Of a stretch of DNA of 64,000 nt, positions 33,896 through 42,542 are shown piece by piece (positions within the stretch are counted from its first letter, which is position 1; the number at the start of each line of letters is the position of its first letter). The DNA is from Methanobacterium sp. UBA176. Its GTDB lineage: Archaea > Methanobacteriota > Methanobacteria > Methanobacteriales > Methanobacteriaceae. Below the pieces are notes generated by a model. That model was not told the DNA's origin and made no database searches. It was given only the letters and a program-made list of their open reading frames with translations. The stretch covers positions 1 to 64,000 of the forward strand of contig DAVZ01000042.1 of the NCBI GenBank assembly GCA_002505765.1, given 5' to 3'. The position numbers and the translations under genes are program-made.

Positions 33896-34028
33896 TTAAA
33901 AATCTTAGATTTTTAATGTGCAAACCGAAGGTTTGCTAACTTTGTTTTTGGAACCAGTCGAAATCATTGATTTCAAATGGCCCGAACACCATGTGTTCGA
34001 CGGCCCCCAAAAATTCAAAGAATTTTTG
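33896..34028. repeat. stem-loop cluster, locus D
   Basis: Five consecutive hairpins: TTAAAAATC-tta-GATTTTTAA (33896-33916), GCAAACC-gaa-GGTTTGC (33920-33936), GAAATC-att-GATTTC (33960-33974), CGAACAC-cat-GTGTTCG (33983-33999) and CAAAAATT-caaag-AATTTTTG (34008-34028). The GAAATC/GATTTC and CGAACAC/GTGTTCG units also occur in loci B and F. Lies between L40e and GGGP synthase. Confidence 0.9.
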
Positions 34029-34080
34029 AAGGTTTACCTCCATTTATTTATAATAATGATTATTCCCATCCTGTGATAAC

Positions 34081-34818
34081 ATGAAAGTTGAAGATTACAT
34101 TAAAAATACTTTAAAAAATCACAAAATTCACCTGACCCTTTTAGATCCTGAGGAGCAGAGTCCAGAAGAAGCGGTCAAAATAGCTAAAGAAGCTGTTTCT
34201 GGGGGTACCGACGGAATAATGCTCGGCGGATCAACCACACAATCCATTGAGCTTGATACAACTGCAAAAGCGTTAAAGGAAAATATCGATGTCCCTGTTA
34301 TACTTTTTCCCGGCAATACCACTGGAGTAAGTAAATATGCCGATGCAATTTTCTTTATGAGTCTTCTAAATTCCAACAATCCCTACTGGATAACCGGCGC
34401 TCAGGCTTTAGGAGCCCCGCTCATTAAAAAAATTGGAATAGAAGTTATTCCAATGGGTTATATTATCATTGAACCTGGTGGAACTGCAGGGTGGGTTGGA
34501 GATGCAAAGTTAATACCTCAAAACAAGCCTGATATCGCTGCCGCATATTCAATGGCTGCAGAATGCCTTGGGATGAGATTGATTTATCTTGAAGCAGGAT
34601 CTGGAGCATCAAAGCACATTCCAGAAGCCATGGTTGCTGCAGTAAAAAAAATGACTGATATGATTCTGGTTGTTGGCGGAGGAATAAGGGACGGCGAAAC
34701 AGCAGCCAGAATCGTAAAAGCCGGCGCTGATATTATCGTGACCGGCACTGTGGTTGAAGATAGTTCTGATGTTAAAGATAAGATAGAAGAACTTGTTCAA
34801 GGTGTTCGATCTGGTTAA
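34081..34818 (+). CDS. geranylgeranylglyceryl phosphate synthase
   Basis: First committed step of archaeal ether lipids: joins geranylgeranyl diphosphate to sn-glycerol-1-phosphate. TIM barrel of 245 residues with LTLLDPEEQSPEEA at the N-terminus, GGTDGIMLGGSTTQS, VILFPGNTTGVSKYADAIFF, YWITGAQ, YIIIEPGGTAGWVG and VVGGGIRDGETAA. Group II GGGPS length. GTGATAAC precedes ATG. Membrane-associated enzyme despite no TM helix. Confidence 0.95.
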   Translation: MKVEDYIKNTLKNHKIHLTLLDPEEQSPEEAVKIAKEAVSGGTDGIMLGGSTTQSIELDTTAKALKENIDVPVILFPGNTTGVSKYADAIFFMSLLNSNNPYWITGAQALGAPLIKKIGIEVIPMGYIIIEPGGTAGWVGDAKLIPQNKPDIAAAYSMAAECLGMRLIYLEAGSGASKHIPEAMVAAVKKMTDMILVVGGGIRDGETAARIVKAGADIIVTGTVVEDSSDVKDKIEELVQGVRSG

Positions 34819-35298
34819 AATACTAATTTTATTTCTTATATTCTTTAATATTCATAGATACTTTTTCTATTTTTGAATTTTGTTTTGAATATAATAAATA
34901 TAATCATAAATACATTAAATAATAAAATTTATGGAGATTTAAAACCTTAAAATTTAATTAGTATATATTTTAGATTTTTTATTTTGTTTATAGATATTTA
35001 ATTACCTTTTTTCCTTTTTACAGTGCTAATAACAATTATTTTCCTTCTAACTTTAGTATTTTGCAGTAAACTTTAATTATCTAATATCATTTGTCATATA
35101 TGTGATTAGATTACAGCTAATAATACATACCTGATCCTCCAAGATAATGAATGGTTCGATGGCAACAGGCCGATAATACATAAATACATTAGTACTGAAA
35201 ATTGAACCATAACTAATAAACGAAAAGAATTCAAATTATTTACAGAAAATACTATCTTTACTAACAATATTAATTACTGATATGTTAAGAGGTACCAA
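34819..35298. other. A+T-rich gap, no gene seen
   Basis: 480 bases of A+T-rich sequence between GGGP synthase and the sensor kinase. No frame, repeat or operator was recognised with confidence. Confidence 0.6.
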
Positions 35299-37998
35299 AT
35301 GGTTAAGTCTAATATATGGCTTGAAAACACTGGAAAGGAACTTGAACAAGCCATTCGACAGTCAGGCATTGGAGTAATCGGTAGCGTTCCTTGGGGGACT
35401 CATTTCTGCCAATTTTATCAGACAAAAGAAGATTTAATCGATACTCTTGTCCCTTACTTTAAAGCAGGATTGGAGAACAATGAATTCTGCATGTGGATTA
35501 CAGCAGAACCACTCTTTGAAGAAGAGGCAAAAAATGCACTGCAAAAGGCAATTCCAGATATTGATTTTTATTTGGAGCAAGGACAAATCGAAATCATTCC
35601 CTACAATGATTGGTACACTAAAGGAGGTAGTTTTGATTCAGATAGGGTTTTGAATGGCTGGGTTGATAAATTAAACAACGCTTTAGAGAAAGGTTTTGAT
35701 GGTTTAAGACTTTCTGGGAACACTTTCTGGCTTGAAAAAGAAGATTGGAACGATTTTGTTGATTATGAAGAAGAGGTAGATGGTGTTATCGGCGAATATA
35801 AGATGATGGCCCTTTGTACATATTCACTGGAAAAATGCACAGCAGCCGAGATTATTGATGTGGTCAATAATCATGAATTTGCTCTGACAAAACGTGAAGG
35901 AAAATGGGAAATGATCGAAACTTTAGAGCATAAACGGACAGAAGAAGCTCTACGAGAAAGTGAAGGAAAATATCATTCTCTATACTCATCTATGAATGAG
36001 GGAGTTGCACTACACAAGATCTTATACGATAAAGAAGGTAAACCAGTAGATTATATTATAACTGATGTAAATCCATCTTACGAGAAGATTTTAGATATTA
36101 AAAGGGAAGAAGTGACTAATAAAAAGGCTTCAGAAATATATGGAGCAGGAGAACCTCCCTATATTAATATTTATTCTTCGGTTGCTGAGACAGGGAATCC
36201 AACAAGATTTGAAGCCTATTTTGAGCCCATGGATCGATACTTCAGCATTTCAGTTTTCTCACCCAGACAAAGAGAGTTTGCAACAATTTTCGAAGACATT
36301 ACTGAGCGTAAAAAAGCAGAAATACATGAAAAAGAACTATTAAACCATGTGCAAAAATCTGCTGAAGAGTTAGAAGTTTCAAATGAAGAGTTGCAGGCTA
36401 CCACAGAGGAACTTCATACTGCAAATGAAGAGCTTCGTGAGCAGGGAGATGAATTATTACAGGCTAATCAGGCTCTGTGGCAAAGTCGGGAGGATATGGA
36501 TCGTGCCCAGGAAGTCGGGCAAATCGGCAGTTGGCGACTGGATGTTTGTCGTAACATCCTGACATGGTCCGATGAGAACCATCGAATTTTTGGCGTGCCC
36601 AGGGGAACACCGATGACCTACGAGACATTCCTGGGGATCGTTCACCCTGATGATCGCAAGTATGTCGATATCCAGTGGAAATCAGGCCTGGCTGGCGAGC
36701 CCTATGACATCGAACACCGTATTGTAGTTGGCAGGCAGGTAAAATGGGTGCGAGAGAAGGCCTACCTTGAATTCGACGATGAGGGCATGGTGCTGGGAGG
36801 TTTCGGGATCACCCAGGACATCACCAAACGTAAAAAAATAGAGGAAGAGTTAAGAAAAGCACATGACCATCTTGAAGAAAAAGTTAAAGAAAGGACAGCT
36901 GAGCTTAAGTTGGCAGGTGTATATAACCGTAGTTTGATTGAAGCCAGTTTAGACCCTCTGGTTACTATTGGTCCTGATGGAAAGATTACTGATGTGAATA
37001 AAGCTACAGAACTGGTTACTGGACATTTTAGGGGTGAGTTGATTGGTACAGACTTTTCAAATTATTTTACAGAACCACAAAAGGCTAAATTTGGATATCA
37101 AAAAGTGTTTAGAGAAGGGGAAGCTCGAGATTATCCGCTTGAAATCCGCCACAAAAATGGGCATATCACACCAGTATTGTACCATGCTTCAGTTTATAGA
37201 GATGAATCTGGCGAAGTTATTGGAGTGTTTGCATCAGCACGTGATATAACAGAAATAAAAAAAGTAGAAAAGCAATTAAAAGAGATAATACAGGAATTAA
37301 AATGTTCTAATGAAGAATTGCAGAGGTTTGCTTATATTACAAGCCATGACCTTCAGGAACCACTTCGTACAATGGGGAATTATGCTGGTCTCCTAAAACA
37401 TCGCTATAAAGGGCGGTTGGATGAGGATGCTGATGATTTTCTTGATTATATGGCCAGTGGCGCTGCAAGAATGAAGGACATGGTCCAAGGACTGCTGGAT
37501 TATTCGCGCGTGGGAACGCGTGGACATGAATTCACTGAATTCAATGCAAAAAAGGCTTTGGATGGTGCTTTAATTAATTTGAAATCTTCAATAGAAGAAT
37601 ATAATGCTGAAATAACCTATGAATCACTCCCGGACGTATTTGCTGATGAAAGCCAGATCCAGAGCGTATTCCAGAATTTAACAGGGAATGCGTTGAAATT
37701 CCATAAAGAAGGAGTGCAACCTAAAATCCATATTTCTTCTAAACGAGATTTAAAAGAACTTGAATGGGTTTTTTCAGTCACAGATAATGGAATAGGAATA
37801 GAAGAGGAATATTCAGATAAAATATTTGAAGTATTCAAAAGATTACATGCAATAGGAAAATATCAAGGTGCAGGAATTGGTCTAGCAATTGCAAAAAGAA
37901 TCATAGAACGCCACGGTGGACGAATCTGGGTTGAATCAGAATTAGGAAAGGGCTCTACTTTTTATTTTACCATTCCAATAAAAGAAAAAACGAGCTGA
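35299..37998 (+). CDS. MEDS-PAS sensor histidine kinase
   Basis: 899 residues, no membrane helix, so a soluble sensor. Residues about 25-195 form a MEDS domain (HFCQFYQTKEDLIDTLVPYF, DGLRLSGNTFWLE), known from DcmR-like and methanogen sensors. Three PAS domains follow at about 225-345, 395-515 (YE-x-F-x-HPDD pattern) and 545-655, with coiled-coil joiners rich in Glu and Leu at about 347-395. HisKA has the phospho-acceptor His near residue 683 (SHDLQEPLRTM). HATPase has NLTGNALKFH, DNGIGIEEEYSD and GAGIGLAIAKRI. The second PAS domain is unusually G+C-rich. No response regulator is adjacent. Confidence 0.92.
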   Translation: MVKSNIWLENTGKELEQAIRQSGIGVIGSVPWGTHFCQFYQTKEDLIDTLVPYFKAGLENNEFCMWITAEPLFEEEAKNALQKAIPDIDFYLEQGQIEIIPYNDWYTKGGSFDSDRVLNGWVDKLNNALEKGFDGLRLSGNTFWLEKEDWNDFVDYEEEVDGVIGEYKMMALCTYSLEKCTAAEIIDVVNNHEFALTKREGKWEMIETLEHKRTEEALRESEGKYHSLYSSMNEGVALHKILYDKEGKPVDYIITDVNPSYEKILDIKREEVTNKKASEIYGAGEPPYINIYSSVAETGNPTRFEAYFEPMDRYFSISVFSPRQREFATIFEDITERKKAEIHEKELLNHVQKSAEELEVSNEELQATTEELHTANEELREQGDELLQANQALWQSREDMDRAQEVGQIGSWRLDVCRNILTWSDENHRIFGVPRGTPMTYETFLGIVHPDDRKYVDIQWKSGLAGEPYDIEHRIVVGRQVKWVREKAYLEFDDEGMVLGGFGITQDITKRKKIEEELRKAHDHLEEKVKERTAELKLAGVYNRSLIEASLDPLVTIGPDGKITDVNKATELVTGHFRGELIGTDFSNYFTEPQKAKFGYQKVFREGEARDYPLEIRHKNGHITPVLYHASVYRDESGEVIGVFASARDITEIKKVEKQLKEIIQELKCSNEELQRFAYITSHDLQEPLRTMGNYAGLLKHRYKGRLDEDADDFLDYMASGAARMKDMVQGLLDYSRVGTRGHEFTEFNAKKALDGALINLKSSIEEYNAEITYESLPDVFADESQIQSVFQNLTGNALKFHKEGVQPKIHISSKRDLKELEWVFSVTDNGIGIEEEYSDKIFEVFKRLHAIGKYQGAGIGLAIAKRIIERHGGRIWVESELGKGSTFYFTIPIKEKTS

Positions 37999-38163
37999 AA
38001 TGTAACAATTAATGAAATTACATTAGATATCAGATATCAATTTAAATTTAACAATTTTTGCATATTTTCAACCAAATCAGTTAAATACTCTTTTTATTTT
38101 CTTGAACATCGTTACGAGATATAATTAAATATTTTAAAAAATATACTAAAAACGGTGAAAAAC

Positions 38164-38853
38164 ATGGCAGAAGGCACCTGCGAAGTAGAAGGATACGATA
38201 TGATATCAAGGGAACTTAAAGAAAGGTTAGGTTTGAATAAATCTCCAGTGGCAATTAAATTTGTTTTAAGGGAAGAAGATATCCCAGACGAAATTGAAAA
38301 GATAGATGAGAACATAAGACACTGCGAAATGGTTCAAAAAGCTGCTCAAGGAGAAACGTTCTATGCAACAGCTGAAGAACAAATGTGTAAGGGCGGAGCA
38401 TCCGCTATTGGTCTTATGGAAACTCCGGAAAAGATTAAAACAGGAGAATTTTATCAGAGTCTGGGAAGATTCTCAAGTCTTGGTTCTGCAAAGCGTACAA
38501 TGGAATCCATCCCCAAAATAGACCCCATGATGAAAGCAATAATCTACGCACCATTAGAAGAGGTAAAATTTGATCCTGACGTGATTGTGGTTATCAGTAA
38601 CCCTGCTCAGGCCATGAAACTGGCCCAGGCAATGGTTTACACCCGCGGCGGCAGAGTAGAGGCAAGTTTTTCTGGAATTCAGTCAGTATGTGCTGATGCT
38701 GTGGCCGGTCCATTCGTCAATAACACTGCAAATTTTACTCTGGGATGCAGCGGTTCCAGGCAGTTTGCAGGAATCAAAGAAGACGAAGTGATTGTGGGAA
38801 TGAACGGCGAAAATATAGGTTGCGTCGTTACCGCTTTAATATCTATGAAATAA
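38164..38853 (+). CDS. DUF169 family protein
   Basis: About 229 residues. Family pattern: LKERLGLNKSPVAIKFVLRE near the start, HCEMVQKAAQGETFYATAEEQMCKGG with cysteines, VVVISNPAQAMKLAQAMVYTRGGR, and a C-terminal LGCSGSRQFAGI-x-EDE. DUF169 proteins are common in methanogens and have no proven role; the conserved cysteines suggest a cofactor or metal site. ATG 38164 follows GGTGA by five bases. A small coiled-coil gene follows. Confidence 0.88.
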   Translation: MAEGTCEVEGYDMISRELKERLGLNKSPVAIKFVLREEDIPDEIEKIDENIRHCEMVQKAAQGETFYATAEEQMCKGGASAIGLMETPEKIKTGEFYQSLGRFSSLGSAKRTMESIPKIDPMMKAIIYAPLEEVKFDPDVIVVISNPAQAMKLAQAMVYTRGGRVEASFSGIQSVCADAVAGPFVNNTANFTLGCSGSRQFAGIKEDEVIVGMNGENIGCVVTALISMK

Positions 38854-38888
38854 GACATTAAAGCTAAAAAGCCCAAGGAGTGATTATT

Positions 38889-39104
38889 ATGGCGCAGAAG
38901 AAATTATTTGAAATTTTAGATGAAGCCAGGAACCTTGAAGAGACCATGACCCGATGCATTGAAAAGGGAGAAATGGACAATAAATTAGTGGCCAACTGGG
39001 CATTTGACATACTTGAACTTGTAGAAAGACTTGGAAAAGTCGTTGAACAGGTAGAAGATCGATTAGACCTTCTTGAAGAAGAAATAGAGAATAAAAGGTT
39101 CTAA
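38889..39104 (+). CDS. small acidic coiled-coil protein
   Basis: About 71 residues, almost entirely helical with heptad-like Leu/Val spacing (FDILELVERLGKVVEQVEDR, LDLLEEEIENKRF). AAGGAGTGATT ribosome-binding site. 35 bases after the DUF169 gene, probably co-transcribed. No family recognised. A T7 tract at 39114-39120 likely ends the unit. Confidence 0.6.
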   Translation: MAQKKLFEILDEARNLEETMTRCIEKGEMDNKLVANWAFDILELVERLGKVVEQVEDRLDLLEEEIENKRF

Positions 39105-39113
39105 AAAGCTTGA

Positions 39114-39120
39114 TTTTTTT
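39114..39120 (+). terminator. oligo-T terminator after the DUF169 unit
   Basis: Seven T directly after AAAAAGCTTGA, which can fold back on the T-run. Convergent genes meet here. Confidence 0.4.
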
Positions 39121-39148
39121 ATATTATTATTTTCTATTAACGCAAGAT

Positions 39149-39811
39149 TTATAAATCACTTTCTTTAACAATCTTCAGATAATCTTCGTATCTATTGATG
39201 TTTATAAGCTCCAGATCGTTCCTGGATTGAACAGCATATAAAACAATTCCATCAGCGACCATTTCCCGTAAAATTGGATTTAAATTGTCCTTTTTTCCTA
39301 ATAAGTATTTAATTAAAGTTTTTTTATGGCATACAAAAGGCATTCCTAGACCTTCAGCCGAATCTAAATATCCTGTTTCCCCCCTTGCCATGATTGAGAT
39401 TGTATTTTGAGGATCTTTACCCTTAAAAACGCCTTTAATCAGATTTTTAAAGGTTTGGGTTGATACTGTAGGTTGATCTGCTGCAACACAAAGGCAATAA
39501 TCAGATTTAGCCATTCTAACTCCATTTAAGAGTGATTCAGATAATTTAACATGAACGTCTGGATTTACAGTTATCCTTACCCTTTCATCATCTAATTCAT
39601 CGATAACAGATGTTATTTCGTCACTGAAATACCCTAAAACAACGATACATTCATCTACTCCTGCATCCAATGTATTTTGAATAGTTTTCAATATTATAGG
39701 TACGCCTTTAAAATCAAGAAGTAACTTATGTCTTATTTCCATGCTGCGGGCTTTTAAATCTTGCCGCATCCGTCTGTTTTTTCCTGCTGCTGTTATAATT
39801 GCAGATATCAT
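39149..39811 (-). CDS. MobA-like NTP transferase
   Basis: 220 residues, nucleotidyltransferase-A fold. AIITAAGKNRRMRQDLKARS is the nucleotide-binding loop with G-x-x-x-R-M; HKLLLDFKGVPIILKTIQN, CLCVAADQPTVSTQTFKNLI (metal Asp) and GLGMPFVCHK follow. Such enzymes transfer CMP/GMP to cofactors, or NMP to sugar phosphates. It is the 3'-most gene of the Mur-ligase cluster, so a role in making a nucleotide-activated wall precursor is suggested by context only. Confidence 0.8.
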   Translation of the reverse strand: MISAIITAAGKNRRMRQDLKARSMEIRHKLLLDFKGVPIILKTIQNTLDAGVDECIVVLGYFSDEITSVIDELDDERVRITVNPDVHVKLSESLLNGVRMAKSDYCLCVAADQPTVSTQTFKNLIKGVFKGKDPQNTISIMARGETGYLDSAEGLGMPFVCHKKTLIKYLLGKKDNLNPILREMVADGIVLYAVQSRNDLELININRYEDYLKIVKESDL

Positions 39812-39845
39812 TTAAATCGCTGATTTAAGGGATATAAATCCACTA

Positions 39846-41048
39846 TTACTGGGGCATGAGTGCTATTACTTTAGCATGTATCCTCATGCCAGGGCCTGAT
39901 CCACCTGTCCACATCAGTATTTTTACAGGGTAGTTTCTATTATTTGTTACCTTAATGTCTGTTACAGTGTATCCAAATTGTACCGCATATTCACTCCAGG
40001 TAATACCTGTAGGAAGTCCAAATCCTGCTTGAGATACTGCCCCCCTTAATGCTCTTGCTGCAGGGCAAACACCATGAGAAGCCCATCCTCCAGGTGCATG
40101 AGGGTCTGGAGATCTTCCAAATCCTACAGTTTCCTTACCTGATGAGGTAGAATGTGGGGGAATAATAGTTCCGTTCCATGCTTCTACAAATGCCCTTGAA
40201 TTATGCTCCCTGATAGCATCATTATATTGAGGGAAAGATCCAAGTGTATCTCCGTTGCTTCCAATCACCTTTTTCGTATTGGTGTTAGCATATACAAGTA
40301 TTGGCGATCCTGAAGGATAATTTTCCATATAATCTAATATACTACTTCCAAATAAAGTCTCTATATTTTCTGGAGCAACGGTATTTCTTCCATCGTTAAA
40401 ATTAGCTATAGCATAACCCAGGGTAATACGCTGGCCTAATTCAGCATTTTTAAACCATTTTTTAACTCTTTTTACACTTACATAATTATGAGGAACTGTA
40501 TCGTTACTTATCTGGTCATATGGTACTGTTTTGAGAGTTTTATCAGCTTCTAAAATTTCCAGACCATTTTCTGTTTTAATCCCATACATATAAGGTATTT
40601 TTTCTCCGTAAACAAAGGTTCCAGGGGGGTTTACAGTCAACTTTTCACCATTAACTTCCAGGATTCCTGGACCTTTAAAACCATGTGCAACTCCATTTTT
40701 TGATATATTGCCGGATGTAATCCTTTCAATCGGAGTTTTAACAGTTCCAGTAACTATTGAACCTAAAAAATCTAATAATTTTAAATTTTCAATATAATCT
40801 TGAAGGTATTGTGGATTGTAGAGTAAAGGTACCTTCCTTATTTTCTCTTCATTTACAACCTTGGTTCCTGCAATTACCGTATCTCCAACACTCATTGATG
40901 TAATCTCAGTTGGTCCCTGTGGAGGATAAAAATCATCTATTACAGTTCCCAGAGGGTACATGGCCAATGCCACTAAAATAAGTGCTAATATACTAATTTT
41001 TGAATTTTTCAAGAATCTCTGCAGAATATTTAATTCCCCCTTCCCCAA
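39846..41048 (-). CDS. membrane-anchored extracytoplasmic protein with VanW-like C-terminus
   Basis: Up to 400 residues. One N-terminal helix (SILALILVALAMYPLGTV) anchors a large outside domain. The last 80 residues (GVCPAARALRGAVSQAGFGL, WSEYAVQFGYTVTDIKVTNN, YPVKILMWTGGSG) follow the VanW pattern of a Gly/Cys-x-A-R-A-L helix and a D-[IL]-K-V/F-x-N-N strand. Starts are ambiguous: ATG 41048 overlaps the ligase gene by 56 bases, TTG 41012 by 20. Lies between MobA-like and Mur-ligase genes, suggesting a pseudomurein job. Not an established family here. Confidence 0.6.
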   Translation of the reverse strand: MGKGELNILQRFLKNSKISILALILVALAMYPLGTVIDDFYPPQGPTEITSMSVGDTVIAGTKVVNEEKIRKVPLLYNPQYLQDYIENLKLLDFLGSIVTGTVKTPIERITSGNISKNGVAHGFKGPGILEVNGEKLTVNPPGTFVYGEKIPYMYGIKTENGLEILEADKTLKTVPYDQISNDTVPHNYVSVKRVKKWFKNAELGQRITLGYAIANFNDGRNTVAPENIETLFGSSILDYMENYPSGSPILVYANTNTKKVIGSNGDTLGSFPQYNDAIREHNSRAFVEAWNGTIIPPHSTSSGKETVGFGRSPDPHAPGGWASHGVCPAARALRGAVSQAGFGLPTGITWSEYAVQFGYTVTDIKVTNNRNYPVKILMWTGGSGPGMRIHAKVIALMPQ

Positions 41049-42525
41049 TAACTAATATTATGTCATCTTTGCCCGCTGCCAAGATGGCTTTTTCTAAACC
41101 TTCCTCTACCTGTTCCCTGCTTGCTCCTAGTGTTCCGATTTTTGAATCTCTTTTACTTGATTCTGTTAAAACAACATGGGCATCAGTTTCAATTTCCATT
41201 AATGCATTTCTACTGGCATTGGATGCAACTACTATAATATCAATTTCAGTTAAAAAATTTGCTATTTCCACATCTCCATTAATTCCGCTTTCAGAAGAAA
41301 TCGTATTAACCACTATCAATTTTGATTTTGATGGCTTTTGAAGAAGTAATGCCTGAACTATAGCTTTAACACCGGCAGGATTATGGGCAAAATCAACCAC
41401 TACCCTTTTACCAACGTTAAACTCCTGGAATCTACCGCTAACACCTTCAAAGCTTTCTAAACCATTTACAATATCGCCAAAATCGATTTTTAATACCATA
41501 GCGCCACTTGCTGCTGCAAGAGCGTTATAGATATTGTGAATTCCCCTATTTTTTAACTTAATTCTAGCCTTATTTAAGCCCATAACTAATGTAAATTGAT
41601 CATTTTTAATATCAACTGCTTTTACATGGATTTCAGGACGTTTAAATCCACATTTGCATTCATATATACCAAGATGACCTAAATAATGTTTTGAATACTC
41701 TAGATCCCCTTTACAAATAGGGCATTTTCGCTCTTCTGGATAAGCATTAACATCCAGATTAAAATCTTCTATTCCAAAAAATACACTTCTTTCAGGGTTT
41801 TTTTCAATTTGCAGGCATATAACAACAGGATCATCAGCATTAAAAATCAATAGATCAGCCGCTTCTATCATTTCTCCTTTACAATTTACATAATCAGAAA
41901 ATTTACCAGAATTATTCAAATGGTCACGAGATATGTTGGTTATAATCCCTATATCAACACCAGCATTTACTGCTGACCTTTTAATTTCATTAGGACTTCC
42001 AGAGGTCCCTATCTCTAAAACAGCAATATCACCATTGAGTCTTGCTTGAAGAGGCGGTATTAACTCGTTATTACCTTGTATATTAAGCCCATGTTCTGGA
42101 ACTTTATGCCCTGAGCATTTAAGAATGTGTTTAAGCATCCATGTGGTTGTAGTTTTTCCATTTGTTCCTGTTATCCCAATAACTGGTTTATCAACATCAT
42201 ATATATCTAATACTTCATCTACGCTTATAATATCTGCCGAAGTGGAATTTTTAAGTCTTTCGATTAATTTGGAGTTATTAAGTAAACTTGGAGCCAGAAC
42301 TATTACATCTGCATCTTTCAAAAGTTTATCGTCGTGTTCTCCAAGATTAAGTGCTATTCCTTCCTTTTTCAGCAACTCTATTTGGGGGCTGTCGGTTGAA
42401 AGATCCGATACAACTACATCAACACCTCTATCCTTCAAAACTCTGGCCATTAGGCTTCCTGCAGTTCCGCAACCGCCAATAACTATAACTTTGGGATTTT
42501 CCTTTATAAAAAAATTAGACTTCAT
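40993..42525 (-). CDS. Mur-ligase family protein (pseudomurein peptide ligase type)
   Basis: 510 residues. N-terminal Rossmann-like segment (VIVIGGCGTAGSLMARVLKD), the ATP loop PVIGITGTNGKTTTTWML near residue 115, TNISRDHLNNSG as central metal motif, and the C-terminal ligase domain with VSGRFQEFNVGKRVVVDFAH. An insert of four cysteines (CPICKGDLEY...YECKCG) at about 264-290 predicts a zinc site, seen in methanogen MurE/F-like ligases. It adds amino acids to the pseudomurein peptide by inference from family and order. Which residue it adds is not deducible. Confidence 0.82.
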   Translation of the reverse strand: MKSNFFIKENPKVIVIGGCGTAGSLMARVLKDRGVDVVVSDLSTDSPQIELLKKEGIALNLGEHDDKLLKDADVIVLAPSLLNNSKLIERLKNSTSADIISVDEVLDIYDVDKPVIGITGTNGKTTTTWMLKHILKCSGHKVPEHGLNIQGNNELIPPLQARLNGDIAVLEIGTSGSPNEIKRSAVNAGVDIGIITNISRDHLNNSGKFSDYVNCKGEMIEAADLLIFNADDPVVICLQIEKNPERSVFFGIEDFNLDVNAYPEERKCPICKGDLEYSKHYLGHLGIYECKCGFKRPEIHVKAVDIKNDQFTLVMGLNKARIKLKNRGIHNIYNALAAASGAMVLKIDFGDIVNGLESFEGVSGRFQEFNVGKRVVVDFAHNPAGVKAIVQALLLQKPSKSKLIVVNTISSESGINGDVEIANFLTEIDIIVVASNASRNALMEIETDAHVVLTESSKRDSKIGTLGASREQVEEGLEKAILAAGKDDIILVIGEGGIKYSAEILEKFKN

Positions 42526-42542
42526 ATTAATCAGTGAGAATT

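Noticed and set aside
33896..34028. Hairpin clusters considered as CRISPR arrays
   Set aside because: Units are short palindromes with 3-base loops and irregular spacing, not identical repeats with unique spacers, and no cas gene is present.
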